DNA of 64,000 nucleotides from Sciurus carolinensis (taxonomy: Eukaryota > Chordata > Mammalia > Rodentia > Sciuridae), in the NCBI RefSeq assembly GCF_902686445.1, contig NC_062214.1:57819177-57883176 (forward strand), in the 5' to 3' direction. The position numbers and the translations under genes are program-made. Below are positions 24,470-35,700 of the stretch, piece after piece. Each line of letters begins with the position of its first letter. Position 1 is the stretch's first letter. The notes beneath the pieces were generated by a model. The model saw only the letters and a program-made list of their open reading frames with translations, searched no databases and was not told where the DNA came from.

Positions 24470-24932
24470 TGGTTTGGGTCTGAAATATCCCCCAGAATTT
24501 CATGTATTAAAGACTTGGTCCCCACCAAGAGGAGAGGGGTCTTTGGGAAGTAATGGGACTATAAAGACTCTAACCACATCAGGGAGTTAACCTATTGAAG
24601 TATTCATAGATGGATGGGCTATTGGGAGCTGGTAGAGACTAGAAGTTGAGGCTTAGTTGGAGGAAATAGTTCACTAGGAATGAGTTCTTGTAGGGTATAT
24701 TTTATCCCCCAGACCCTTCCTCTCTCTTTCTTTGCTCCCTGGTCACCACAGTGAGTAGCTTTGTTCCACCACATGTTCCAGGTCATCATGTTCTGTCTCA
24801 TCACAGACCCAAAAACAATGGGGATAGGTGACCATAGACTGAAACCTCTGAAATTGTGAATCCAAATAAACTTTTTCTCTTTTAGGTTGATTTTCTCAGA
24901 TATGTTGTCACAGTGACAGCTGACTAACACAG
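24470..24932 (+). mobile_element. MaLR solo LTR
   Basis: LTR pattern: 'tggtttgggtctgaaatatc' start, 'ccccagaatttcatgtatta', 'cactaggaatgag', 'caccacatgttccaggtcat', 'aaaacaatggggataggtga', 'tgaaacctctgaaattgtga', then AATAAA ('ccaaataaactttttctctt') and 'gctgactaacac' end. A non-coding LTR of a MaLR (ERV3) element; no internal viral sequence remains. Confidence 0.85.
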
Positions 24933-24949
24933 TGATAGATAGGCCCATT

Positions 24950-25270
24950 GCCTAGAAATAATATCTTCTCTTTCCCTTCTAAGCAAAATCCTGTTCACTT
25001 TCTCAAACACAGCTGAAATATCACCTCTACCACAAAACTTTGCAAGCCCCCTTATTTCCCCAAGTATGATCTCACCACCACTCTCCAGACTTCTAAAATA
25101 TTCATTGTTTCTTGTTCTCACACCATTCACCACAAGGATTAATTCATATTCTATATGTGTCTGTCCTGTGTATCATCTCTGTGAAGACGGGGCATGTGTC
25201 AAACCCGGAGTATCTTCTACACATAGTGCCTAGAACAGTACAAGGGCATGCAAATGCCATATAGGTGTTA
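24950..25270 (+). mobile_element. L2 LINE 3' end
   Basis: L2-like blocks: 'cacagctgaaatatcacctc', 'tgcaagcccccttatttccc', 'gaagacggggcatgtgtcaa' and 'agtgcctagaacagtacaag'. Confidence 0.7.
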
Positions 25271-25639
25271 TGAGGATGGAGTATTACAAACTATGATCTT
25301 GGCTTCAGAGAACTTGCATTCTGACATACCATAATGATCAAACACAACATATGTTCAAATCTGTGATACGTTCTTGAGTTCAGAAGGGGTAGTAAAGAAC
25401 TAAGACATTAGGAGGAGTTAAAAATGATCAAGGGATATCCATAAATGTGTCTGAATGCAAGATATAAATATTGTAGGCCTGCTCATTCTTTCTAACATGC
25501 ACATTTGTATTTATTTCCCATGGAGATAGTGCCTGATTTTACATGAACTTTATGAAGAATAATGGATGAATTGGTGTAGTTCGTGGTCATTGGAAGAACC
25601 AGATGGTTTTACAATGTGAGCAAGGCTATTAGTTGTAAT
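25271..25639. other. Unassigned DNA
   Basis: No repeat or gene recognised. Confidence 0.4.
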
Positions 25640-25870
25640 GTTACATGAACCTGGCCTTAGATGCCAGTGGCATCTCTTATCATATTAGTGGTATTGGGCA
25701 AACCATACAAACTCTCTAAGTCTCAGTTTCCCTACCTGTGAAAAATTGAGTGGGGAACCTACTCATAAAGTTATGTGAGTTAAGTAGAAAACATTATGCA
25801 TAAATGTCCTAGGCAGAGTATCTAACATAATATAGGTACACAATAAATTTTATCCATTAATAATTAATAT
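25640..25870 (+). mobile_element. MIR SINE
   Basis: 'tattgggcaaaccatacaaa', 'ctctctaagtctcagtttcc', 'ctacctgtgaaaaattgagt' and a 'gtacacaataaattttatcc' tail, in consensus order. Confidence 0.8.
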
Positions 25871-25874
25871 TACT

Positions 25875-26010
25875 TCCCCTGTTCTTCTGAGCTCTGTGAG
25901 GTCATAGACCTCAGTCACAGAAATCTTTGTATTCTCATTGCCAAGCAATGCACCAAGCACATGCTTATAACTCCAAACACATTTGCTGTACAACTAAATG
26001 AATAAACAAT
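25875..26010 (+). mobile_element. L2 LINE 3' terminus
   Basis: 'gagctctgtgaggtcataga', 'tttgtattctcattgccaag', 'gcaccaagcacatgcttat' and 'atttgctgtacaactaaatg', the usual L2 end. Confidence 0.6.
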
Positions 26011-26094
26011 GAGGACCAAGAGCAAAATGAAGCATGAAAGTCAGCTATCTTCCTGACTAAAGAAATTCTAGCAACCATGCCTGTGATATATGGC

Positions 26095-26230
26095 ATTCCT
26101 ACTATTGTTTATGGAGCACTTACTACATGACAAGCTATGGCTCAAATCCATGTACATTTTAAATGTAGCACACTGTGTCAAGCACTTTTACACATTTAAA
26201 AGCAATTAGCCTTATTTGAAAAAATAAAAC
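26095..26230 (-). mobile_element. MIR fragment
   Basis: 'tttatggagcacttactaca', then 'gtgtcaagcacttttacaca': reverse MIR 3' blocks, possibly two overlapping pieces. Confidence 0.5.
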
Positions 26231-27289
26231 ATTCAGAATAAAACCAAAGAGTCAAGTTTATAAACATATGTGAAGTGCATTATAGGACTATATACATACA
26301 CATATTAAAACACAAACACAAAAATCTCATCTCTATATCTAAAGAGATAACAATAGGCGGTAGTACTGGAAAATGCAGTAGGAGAAGGAGGGAAGAAAGA
26401 GAATGGGTACATACAAAGTTTTCCTATTGATTTTCAATATATGTGTGCATTTCTCCTTTAAATCTTCCCTCTCTGTGTGTGTGTGTGTACATATATAGTG
26501 TACTCGTATGTGTGAAATAACTTTAATTTAATTGTAAGCCCAAGAACAACATCTTTATTTCACATTGAGCACAATTCCTATAAACATATTAAAGCACAAA
26601 CAAACAAAAAGAAATGAAAACCTGCATGAAAACATACAGACTGTTGGATGGGAGAACCATGGTTTTTCTTCGGTTCCTTTAGTGATGTGCTTACCAATTC
26701 TGGAATGTGGTTCCCATCAGCCCACTCAGGAAACAATGGCAGAAATTGGAGGAAAAACATGCTTTACTTGTCTTATTTTTGGTTGGTCTACAGGGGACAA
26801 ATCTAAGAATAACAGCAGTTAAAGAAGCAGCAGCCAGTAGGAAGGAGTGGTCCAGTCCCTTGGGGAAGGAAAAACCAGGGTTGTCTAGGTTCCATTTTGC
26901 CTGTGGTGACTTGGTTGCTTTATTACAATCAAGAGGCAAAAAGGCCAATAGTGACACTGACTTTCAGCATAGGGTCCAGCAGGCTTTGGCTCTGAGCAGG
27001 TGGAGGAACTAGTACCAAGCACATGCCACCCTCGATGTTCATGTTTTGTAGATCTGAGGTATAGTGTACACCTCTTTTTACTGACTTAAATTTTCTTACT
27101 CATCACCTCTCTTCATACAGGTCTTCATCCCAGTCTCTGCATCTTTCATGACTGAAGATGTCCTTGTCACTACCTGTCATAAAGTGCATAAAACCCATCA
27201 TGCCATATTTCTGAGTTATGATTTCAATACCACTCTAGTCATCTTTCTTATTGGAATACCCCACTCAGGGTCACAATAGATCAGAAATA
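26231..27289. other. Unassigned DNA
   Basis: Contains a short TG run near 26473-26490 and overlapping frames of 60-101 codons on both strands at 26565-27012. None has a recognisable domain. Confidence 0.4.
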
Positions 27290-27299
27290 TATATGCTAG

Positions 27300-27420
27300 C
27301 ATCCTTAAGCCTAGTTTTCCAGTCTGACTATAGTTATAGATACCTATATGACTTTGAGCAAGTTTCATAACCTCTAAGAACCTATGTTCTTAGGCCAAAA
27401 TAAATCTAGCTCTCTTTATG
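27300..27420 (+). mobile_element. MIR fragment (diverged)
   Basis: 'atatgactttgagcaagttt' and 'cataacctctaagaacctat' match the MIR core. Confidence 0.5.
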
Positions 27421-27451
27421 TCCCAGGGTTTTGTACAGCCTGAGCATTAGC

Positions 27452-27473
27452 AAAAAAAAAAAAGAAAAAAAAA
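27452..27473. repeat. A-rich tract
   Basis: Twelve A, one G, then nine A, with no recognised element attached. Confidence 0.9.
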
Positions 27474-27769
27474 TATGCCAACTACTCAGAAGAATAGCAT
27501 CTAGCATAAATACTGATGTTAGTAAAAACAATTTCCCTTCTCACCAGGACACCAGTGGGCATCAAACTCAACCTGTATATGGAGTTGCTGGAGACGGCAC
27601 AACCCTAGTGCAGTGGAAGGAGTTTAGTTACAGGATGGTGAGAAGGACTACCTAGTCTCATCAGCAGTAAGTGCATGAATGGAAAATTATCTAGACATAT
27701 ATGCCCCATGCAAATAAATTTTTGAGGTATCATGGAGGATAAAGACACTTGCAACCAGATAAAAATACT

Positions 27770-27920
27770 AACCTGACCAATAACTGATAGTGAGATTCTG
27801 GAAAAGATCTTTTACTTTCTGCACCTCTGTCTTTACTTATTTTTAAAAAATGACTAATGCAATTCCCTATAATATCATTGTAAGTGCTAGTAGAATGAAA
27901 AGACTATGGCTTCCATATAG
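27770..27920 (+). mobile_element. MIR fragment (diverged)
   Basis: 'gatcttttactttctgcacc', 'tctgtctttacttatttt' and 'attgtaagtgctagtagaat' fit a decayed MIR. Confidence 0.35.
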
Positions 27921-28004
27921 GAAAAAGTCAATGTGTGTTAGTTATATGAAAAAGCAAAAAGAACAAACTCCTGGTTTATAAAGAATAGCAGTTCATGTGT
28001 ACAT

Positions 28005-28057
28005 GGTAGTTACTAAGTGCCAGGACATATTTCAAGTGTTGAGTCAATATTCTCATC
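28005..28057 (-). mobile_element. MIR, left part (split by MLT2 LTR)
   Basis: 'tagttactaagtgccaggac' and 'gagtcaatattctcatc' match reverse MIR up to the LTR junction. The element resumes at about 28592. Confidence 0.65.
28053..28057. repeat. 5-bp target-site duplication, left copy
   Basis: TCATC. The identical pentamer is at 28587-28591, immediately after the LTR. Five base pairs is the usual duplication length for ERVL-class insertions. Confidence 0.75.
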
Positions 28058-28586
28058 TGTGGTGGTTACTGTTGTGTGTCAACTTGACTGAGCCAAAGGA
28101 TGTTGAGACAGCTAGTAACAGATTATTACTAGTTATGTCTGTAGGGTGTTTCTGGAAGAGATGACCATCTGATTCAATAGACTGAGCAAAGACAGCTCTC
28201 ATCTTCATGGTAGGTGGGCCTCCTGCAATATGTTCAGAGCTCAGATAGCACACGGAGGCAGAGGCAGGGTAAATTTGCTCTCACTCCCTGTGAAGTGAGA
28301 CACCCATCTTCTACCTTTACACCTCAGGACTCCTGATTCTCAGGCATTCAGAGTTAGCCCAGAAGCATGTCTTTCTCCATCTCCCCAACAATTCTCAGGT
28401 GTTTGACCTCAATGTGTTACTACTGGCTTTCTAGTTCTCCAACTTGCATATGGCAGATCTTAGGACCCCATGGCTTCCATAATTATATGAGTCAATTCAC
28501 ACAATACCTTTCTTTCTATCTATTATCTATCCATATTATACAAAATGATATATATTGGTACTGTTTCTCTAGAGAACCCTAATATA
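28058..28586 (+). mobile_element. MLT2-type ERVL solo LTR
   Basis: MLT2 blocks in order: 'gttgtgtgtcaacttgactg', 'tgtctgtagggtgtttctgg', 'aatagactgagcaaaga', 'aggtgggcctcctgcaatat', 'tggcagatcttaggacccca', 'tggcttccataattatatga' and 'ggtactgtttctctagagaa', ending 'ccctaatata'. It starts TG, ends TA where CA is expected, and is bracketed by TCATC pentamers. No internal retroviral sequence, so it is a solo LTR left by recombination. Confidence 0.9.
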
Positions 28587-28591
28587 TCATC

Positions 28592-28745
28592 AAATGCTCA
28601 GAGATGAGAACGTAAGAGAGTTGCTATCATTATCGTTACTTTAAGATAAGGAAACTGGCAGAGACATCTTGCCTCAGTCACATAGCTAACAAGTAGAACC
28701 TGGATTCAAATCCACACTGTCTGGTCTTAAAGTCTGTATATTAAG
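28592..28745 (-). mobile_element. MIR, right part (split by MLT2 LTR)
   Basis: Continues the reverse MIR: 'aagataaggaaactggcaga', 'cagtcacatagctaacaagt' and 'agaacctggattcaaatcca', then the tRNA-like head in reverse. Confidence 0.8.
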
Positions 28746-29150
28746 TACAATGATACTTCCAAAATTCAGAAAAATGAACTCCTTACTACATGCTCAGTAT
28801 TCAAAAATTTGATTTTGAAAGAGTACCACCTTTTATAATCTTCATAACATTTCACATCAATCATGGTTTTAAGTGCAAGGAACTAAAACAAGATCTGCCA
28901 GACTTAGGAGTACATTGAAGAATATTTGAGAGTTCGTGGAATGAATAGGAAGGCTGGAAAACCACGAAAAACAAAAGATGTATTGATGGTGGCAGCTACA
29001 CAGTTAAAACTGTGTGGAAAATCATTTCACAGGAAATTTTCTGATGATGGAATAGATTATATTAGACCAAAATTTTACTAGGAATAACTATAAATATCAA
29101 AAAAATCAGACACATACACCCTACACCTCTATTATTTATTTGAAGAAATT
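28746..29150. other. Unassigned DNA
   Basis: Nothing recognised. Confidence 0.4.
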
Positions 29151-29154
29151 AGAT

Positions 29155-29335
29155 TGAATACACAGGCCTGAAGCCCCACTGCCTGCATTCAAAATGGGGC
29201 TCTACTATTTACAGACAGCAAAGTATCTGAGGCAAGGAATAAGGAATTAACCTTGCTGTGCCTCAGTAGTCACATCTCTAATATGGGGATAATAATAAGA
29301 CCTGCCTCATAGGAACATTATGTGAAGCTTCCTCC
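29155..29335 (+). mobile_element. MIR SINE
   Basis: 'ccactgcctgcattcaaaat' head, 'aaccttgctgtgcctcagta', 'tctaatatggggataataat' and 'aagacctgcctcatagga': a clear MIR core. Confidence 0.85.
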
Positions 29336-30325
29336 CAATTTTCATGTGATAATCAGGCAAAGCAGAGTGACTACAGATCAGTGCCTTGAGGAATACCAGC
29401 AGAGTAAATGTGAAAAGGAAGAGTGTCCTGAAAAGAAGTTGATTATTAAATGGCTGGCTCAATGCCCAGGGGCAGATTTCTAAGGCTTAATAACTCCCTT
29501 CATCCCTAAGACTCCCTAATCCCAGGCCTCACAAGGTGTTGCCTTATCCATAGCAAGTTTTAGTTCAGAGGCATCTAGGAAAATGCAGGCTACTCTGGAT
29601 TGCTTCATCTCAAGACTTCTACAACTCTAAAGTCAGTCTGACTGAGGGAAAATATCTAATGTGAAAATATCTCATTTCTCTTGGTATTTTTCACTTCCTG
29701 CTTAGTTTCAACTCTCATCTTCCAGCACTTCAGAAGGAAAGAACACCAACCAGATATCTTTCCCGTTCACCCTGCAGAACCTGAAAAAACTCCAAAAGAA
29801 CAAAGCTGGGGACTTTGCTTCTTGGCAAATAATCATCTGAACTGACAGCTAAAATCCCACTGCAGAATATTTATCTTTAGTGATAATGTAAGAGGGGGAA
29901 AGATCACAGAATGATTTGAGGATCCCTAGTGGTATTTGCTTTTTTAACAATGGAGGTGAAATCTCTGGCCTTAGGATCTGAGGATGCTGGACCTGGATAT
30001 GAGAGCAGGAGAAACAGACTGTGCCCCCACCTTCCCACTCCCATGAAATTTTCCCCAAGAGGGGGGCCTTTTAGGCACATGAATCTTCTTCTAGGTCAAT
30101 CAACATAATAAAGAAAAACCAGTTGAAACCACTATTAGCCTGGAAAGGCCAAGAACATGATTCAATCATTTGGGACATATAATCTTGTTTTTTTCTCCTT
30201 TTGACCCCTGATTTCTTCACATATAAATAAAAATTTGAAGTTTTTGCTTTTCTATGGAAATTATACACTCTTAAGTTTGTGTCATTTTTGCTGCATTAAA
30301 AGTCCATTCCCTTACATTCATATTT
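29336..30325. other. Unassigned DNA
   Basis: About 1 kb without recognised repeats or genes. Confidence 0.4.
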
Positions 30326-30329
30326 AATC

Positions 30330-30440
30330 TTTACCAAGCTGTTTGTGGTAACTGTTACTATTGCCAGATAATGAATGAAGAATTTTAGGTCTGGAAACAT
30401 AGAAAAAGCTAGCCAAAGCTACTAAATGAGAGCAAACCAC
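30330..30440 (-). mobile_element. MIR fragment (diverged)
   Basis: 'ggtaactgttactattgcca' then 'gataatgaatgaagaatttt' and 'agctagccaaagctactaaa' loosely match reverse MIR. Confidence 0.4.
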
Positions 30441-30800
30441 AGCATATTAACTGAACTGTGAAAACACTGACAGCAACAGACCCCAAATGAGGCTGGGAGG
30501 ATGGGAAAAGAAAATGCCATGGGCCCAAAATAAATGTCCTAGAGCTTAAGGATGATTAGAAAGTGAGGATTTCAGAAAGCAGTTACAAAAACATTTGAGC
30601 TATTCTTCAACTAAACCTAACATTAGAGCAGCTTGTTTGAAAATCACCATTGTTCCCTTTATCTACTTAGAATTTTCTCTTTGCCAGCCAAGACAGGAAG
30701 CTCAATTCTCCAAGAAATGCCAGAAATTTTTTAGGGTGCTGAAAGACTGTTTTAGAAGGGATTTACATAAAATGTCAGTAGGTCATAAGCAATAAAGACT

Positions 30801-30878
30801 TTAGAGTTTGGTCACTTTTATTTATTTGACCAATGGATTTTAGAGTTTGGTCACTTTTATTTATTTGACCAATGGATT
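30801..30878. repeat. Perfect 39-bp tandem duplication
   Basis: Two identical 39-bp copies, 30801-30839 and 30840-30878, each starting 'ttagagtttggtcactttta' and ending 'gaccaatggatt'. Three more bases after the second copy also match the unit. Confidence 0.98.
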
Positions 30879-30942
30879 TTAATTGTGCTTCTACAACCTA
30901 AATCTGAATACATCAGAGAGAAAAATATACAAAATCCTCACC

Positions 30943-31382
30943 TATTATGGTTTGGATATGAGGTGCCCCCCAAAAGCTCACACATGAGTCAATTCAGAGG
31001 TAAAAGATTAGATTACGAGAGTTGTATCCCAATAAGAAAATTATTCCATTTGATGGAGTAAGAATTTGTATGGATTAATGGGTGGTAACTATATTCTGAT
31101 AAGGCATGACTGGAGAAAATAGGTCACTGGGGGTGTGCTTTGGGATATATGTTATCCCTGGCTCCTTGTACTCAAGTTCTCTCTTCCTAGAAGCCACAGA
31201 CTGAGCTGCTTTTCTCTGCCATACCATTTGGCCACAATGCTCTTCCTCACCTCCACCCAGAGCTATGGAGTCAGCTGTCCGTGAGCTGAACCTCTGACAC
31301 TGTCAGCCAAAATAAACTTTTCCATCTCTAAGGTGTTCATGTCAGTGATTTTGGTCAAAGTGACAAAATGCTGACTAAAACA
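30943..31382 (+). mobile_element. MaLR solo LTR
   Basis: Starts 'tattatggtttggatatgag' and 'gtgccccccaaaagctcaca', then 'ataggtcactgggggtgtgc', 'gagctatggagtcagctgtc', 'gccaaaataaacttttccat' (AATAAA) and 'ctgactaaaaca' at the end. Same family type as the LTR at 24470. No clear 5-bp duplication at the ends I chose. Confidence 0.88.
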
Positions 31383-31824
31383 ACAGCTATGTACATGACT
31401 GTATGAATCAATTTCCTAAGGCAAATGAAAACATAGGGCAGAACCACCTGGAAAATGGGTGGGATGTGCCCATCTTTATCTGAATTTTGACAGAGTGAAA
31501 CCAAAGGCTACAATAAGTCAAGAGAAGCTTAGGATTCTATCCAATCTAAAGCTCCAAGCTCAAAACATTCAAGGGGGTGAGGAAAAACCCTCAACAATCA
31601 ACACAAGTAGTATCTTAATACGATATATTTTTAAAACAAAAACCAATGCAAACAAATCCACAGCAAGCCATAATACCAAAATTTTAAATGAAACCAAACA
31701 TTTTTTTCCAGTCTCTGAGTGACAGGCAGCTGAAAAGAGGCAAGAAGTGAAAAGGGGGCTCTGTTGATACCTACAGAACAAGCTGAACCAGTGAATGCAA
31801 CTTCCTTCCTAAACCCTTGGCAGT

Positions 31825-32354
31825 TGTATTAGTCAGGGTTATTTAGAGGAACAGAATCAACAGGAAGTACGATTATAAAAAGGGGATTTATTAGATTGGC
31901 TTACAGGACTAGAAGCTGGATAGTCCACAATGGCTGTCTGCAGGAAGAACCAGTAGCTGCACAGTCCAAGAAGCAGAAGCCCCAGAACAAGAGGGATCAA
32001 CAGTGTTACCCTCGTTCAAGACCAAGGCTTCTGGAAACTCCCTGGAGAATCACTGGCAGAGAACACTTTGGAAGAGTGAAGAACCGAGGGTTAGATATCC
32101 TCAGATGATGGAAGCAGGAATCAAGAACCCATTCAGGAAGAGCCAATTTGCATCTGCATCTGCTTCCTTGTTCTTCCCAATTTTACTCCATCTTATTGGG
32201 CGGTGCTGCCCACGCTTTGGGAGGGTCTCCACTTCAGTTCACTATCCCACATTCCAATCGTTCCTAGACACACCCTCATTGACACACCCAGAAGCCTCTT
32301 AATCATAGGCATCTCTTAATCCAATCAAGTTAACAATTCAAATTAACCATTAGG
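31825..32354 (-). mobile_element. ERVL (MLT2/MT2-like) solo LTR, antisense
   Basis: On the + strand it begins 'tgtattagtcagggttattt' and 'agaggaacagaatcaacagg', then 'aaaaggggatttattagatt' (reverse of AATAAA-rich R region), 'ggctgtctgcaggaagaacc', and ends 'aattaaccatta'. Flanks read GCAGT (31820-31824) and ACAGT (32355-32359), a likely 5-bp target duplication with one change. Three short frames inside (1896-2302 of the 30-kb block) have no viral protein similarity; LTRs are non-coding. Confidence 0.8.
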
Positions 32355-32859
32355 ACAGTTAAGGACAAACTGCCAAAGAAGAATCATGCTGACTTTTGAG
32401 AATGGAATTTTAGTAGTTCAGCTCCACATGCAAATGGGAAAGTATTAATTTTGTCAGCTCTACTTTGCTTGTATATAAATGATCTCAATGATAGAATGGA
32501 AAGAACTAAACAAGAAGCCAGGCCCAAGGACCCCTTGCACCATTTATTCTCTGTCTTTCTGGGCCTCCCTTATCACATATGTAAAAGAGGTAACATCCCT
32601 GCCAACTCAAACTATCAGCCCCTTTGCAGGTTATGGTTTCCCAGAAAGGAGAGGGTATCTACCTGGCTTGAGATAATGCCTCTGCAAACCAGAAGATAGT
32701 CAATTCTGCATATGTTCCATGTATATTCTTGAAATAAGGTCTAAACAAAATTGCTCTATATTTCATTTTCATTTAGGAAACTAAAAACTTGACTATTACT
32801 CGAGGGTACAGAGTAATTCCATGTAGCAGTTAAGCCTACATGGAGGTTTTCTCATCCCA

Positions 32860-33020
32860 CGAACACCTGTTCTGATGTTACTCAGTCAACTCAATGAGTG
32901 ATTTCCAGCAAGTCACTGAATCTTTCTAGACTTCAGTCCTTTCATCTATAAAACAAGGGGATAGACTTGATCTGTGGGGTATCATAGCTTAACATTCAAT
33001 GATTTTCTGAGTCTATAAAT
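32860..33020 (+). mobile_element. MIR fragment
   Basis: 'atttccagcaagtcactgaa' and 'tctttctagacttcagtcct', then 'tcatctataaaacaagggga': a MIR-type core. Confidence 0.65.
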
Positions 33021-33764
33021 TGATTTCTCATGTCCTTAAGTTGGGAAAACAGAATAAAGCCCATGCTCCAGGAAAAATATCACACTCTTATTAGTCAAAT
33101 ATTATTTTACTTTGGCAGTTTCAATTGCACTCACCTCTGATGATCTTCCTTTACATTTCCATTTGAAGAAATCATGAATCTGAAAACAATTAGCTTCTTT
33201 ACAACTGGAAACAAAACAAGATCCTGAGGAAGTACTATCTTCATAGCTTTTTCTTTCATTTTTTAATCCAATAAGTACACTTCTTGTTAATTCTGCAAGG
33301 CATTGTAACTAAACTGAAATTAAAATAATAATAATAATGACATCTTATTCTCAAGGCATCTCCTTTAGAGCAAAATCATCTTTGCCAATCCATGTGTTAT
33401 TGTTTGACACCTCAGCTGACACTTCCAAATTCACAGGCTGAGCTGTCCCAGGGCCATGAGAATCTTCCTAGGTCTTAATTTCAGTGTCAGCTCTATGGTG
33501 TGGAAGATTCCCTGAGTGTGGAAGGATGTCTCACACCTTCTCTTTTCACCTGGTAAACATTTGAATGGTGCAATCACATTCCCTTTTGGCCACAGTTTCA
33601 CCAGTTTTGCACCTTTGGGCTTAGCGTCATTATTATCCATGTCCCCATCTCCCAAATCCTGCTCCACATTTTCTTTTCTTTCTCTTTGTCTCAACACTTT
33701 CCAAAAGGGAGTCCTAATGCATTCTACATGCTAATATTCTTTTCTCCCAAGTGCATTCATTCTT
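33021..33764. other. Unassigned DNA
   Basis: No element recognised. Opposed frames of 88 and 72 codons at 33431-33734 are unsupported. Confidence 0.4.
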
Positions 33765-34810
33765 TCTAATATGTATTTTGCGTATTAATTGGATTCAGTG
33801 TGATATTTCAACACACATAAACACAGATGCACTGATCAAATCCAACCTCCCTTTATCTACCCCTTTCCTCCTTCCCAACCTCTAGTAACCACTCCTCAAC
33901 ATTCAGATCAACTTTTCAGCTTCCACATATAGGAGAAATCATGTGGTTCTTGTCTTTTTGTGTGTGGCTTATTTTGTTTAATGTGTCCTCCAGTTTTATC
34001 CATTTTGATGCAATGACAGGATTTTACTCTCCTTTATGGCTGAATAGTATTCAATTTTGTGTTCATGTCATATTTTCTTTATCCACTAAGTCTTGATGGA
34101 CACATTGGTTGATTTCATATCTTAGCTGTTGTACTAGTGCTATGTTAGCTTTCCATCACTGTAACGAATACCTGAGAATAACAACTTAAAAGGAGGAAAA
34201 CTTTATTTTGGTTCATGGCTTTAGAGGTTGTCTGTGGTTGGTTGGCCAGTTTGCTTTTTGGTCTGTGGCAAAGCAGAACTTCATGGAGGAAGTGCAAGTT
34301 GAAGAAAAGCTGTTCAGCTCATGGTGACCAGAAAGCAGAATGAGAGCTTTTATAATAAGATCCCTCCCTCCAAAACCCATTCAATTCATGATGTGAGAGC
34401 TTTCATTATCCAGTAACCTCCCAAAAGACCCCCTCTGAATATTGCTGCATTGGAAACCAAGCCCTGAATACATGAACTCTTGGGGGACATTCCAGATCCA
34501 AATGACAACATATATTCAGAAGTAAGATAGCTGAATCATATGGTCATTCTAATTTAGGTTTTAAATGAACCTCCATACTGTTTGCCACAATAGCTCCCTA
34601 AACAAAACATCAACTCAAAATGAATCAAAGACCTAAATAGAAGATCTGAACCTATGAAACTGCTAGATGAAGTCATAGTGGAAGAATTTTGAGATAATGG
34701 AGTAGAAAATTATATATATATATATCTCCACAAAAGCATAGAAAAACAAAATCAAAAAACAGACAAACAGAATTACATCAAATTCAAAAGCTTCTGCACT
34801 CCAAGTATAT
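33765..34810 (-). mobile_element. 5'-inverted L1, split by a MaLR LTR
   Basis: From 33765 to 34142 and again from 34511 to about 34600 the sequence is reverse-strand L1: 3' UTR, then 'ttatggctgaatagtattca', 'ttctttatccactaagtctt', and after the LTR 'gaatcatatggtcattctaa' and 'gaacctccatactgtttgcc'. From about 34603 the direction flips: 'aacatcaactcaaaatgaat', 'caaagacctaaatagaagat', 'aaattcaaaagcttctgcac' are forward ORF2 from farther upstream in L1. So the 5' part is inverted. Older and more diverged than the other ORF2-bearing copies in the window. Confidence 0.75.
34143..34510 (-). mobile_element. MaLR solo LTR, antisense, inside an L1
   Basis: On the + strand it starts 'tgttagctttccatcactgt' and 'aacgaatacctgagaataac', with 'ggaggaaaactttattttgg', and ends 'cttgggggacattccagatc' then 'caaatgacaaca'. 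This is the reverse complement of the LTR type at 30943. L1 sequence continues on both sides, so the LTR inserted after the L1. Confidence 0.82.
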
Positions 34811-34939
34811 TCTTAACTGTGCCAAGGTACAGGGTGTTGAAGTGTCTCTTGCATACTAGACCAGTAAGAAAAGCACGTTCCTACCATTCCTGAACAAAAA
34901 CATGGTACATATCCATGATAATAATATGTAATTACAGCA

Positions 34940-35155
34940 ATTCTTATTGTTCAGTATTTTCCCAAGCACTGTTCATACTATCTTGCATAACCCTAACTTC
35001 AAGTCATGTGTTTTGGTTTGTTATTGTCCTCTTGATACAGATTGAGAAACAGATCCTCACAAAGTGAGTTAACTTACCCAAAGTCATATAACCCAAGTAA
35101 CTAGGCTTAGATTTGGGCCCAATTTTGCCTGACTGCAAATTCTGCTCTTCTCCAG
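34940..35155 (-). mobile_element. MIR SINE
   Basis: Reverse MIR: 'ttcccaagcactgttcatac', 'gattgagaaacagatcctca', 'ttacccaaagtcatataacc' and a tRNA-like head in reverse. Confidence 0.75.
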
Positions 35156-35555
35156 TTATACAATCTGGGCAATCAAACCCTTCGATGCATTCCAAATTAG
35201 TCCTGACTTTCTTGTTGCTAAAACACAATGCCATTTCCAGATGTTGGTTCCCACACTGGAACACGACCAAAAAAGTAGAGATCTAATCTCAACTCTGCTA
35301 AGCATTATCTTGTGGCCTTGTCTAACTTAGTAATTCACAGACTGTTTATTGTGGGTGAAGCACAAGTTAATAGGTATTCCATATAACTTGGTGCTTTGTT
35401 TATGGGATCTAGTAAGTGAACATACTTTCAAATGACTTGAAATCCACAAAACACACTATGTTTTAAGTTAGCACTATTATATTCCATTACAGTATTGTTA
35501 AATGATTTCTCCAATCTCTCTTCTCCTCAGGATCACTGAGGTTTAATAAGATACT
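35156..35555. other. Unassigned DNA
   Basis: Nothing recognised. Confidence 0.4.
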
Positions 35556-35559
35556 GTAA

Positions 35560-35700
35560 AATGTTTGTGTAGTCCTATTCCATACTCTATGTCAGATACT
35601 GAATTAGGTGACAAGAACACAATAATGAATACTATGTATACCAATCCTTCAAGAACTCATAGTCTAGCAGATTCCTCTTCTAAACACAGCTATACCTAGA
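35560..35700 (+). mobile_element. Ancient mammalian repeat, family unresolved
   Basis: 'tatgtcagatactgaattag', 'gtgacaagaacacaataatg', then 'caagaactcatagtctagca'. Same motif series as 16.4, 55.1 and 63.3 kb. Confidence 0.45.

Noticed and set aside
31825..32354. Short frames in the antisense ERVL LTR as viral coding remnants
   Set aside because: LTR sequence is non-coding, and I see no gag, pol or env similarity in or near it.
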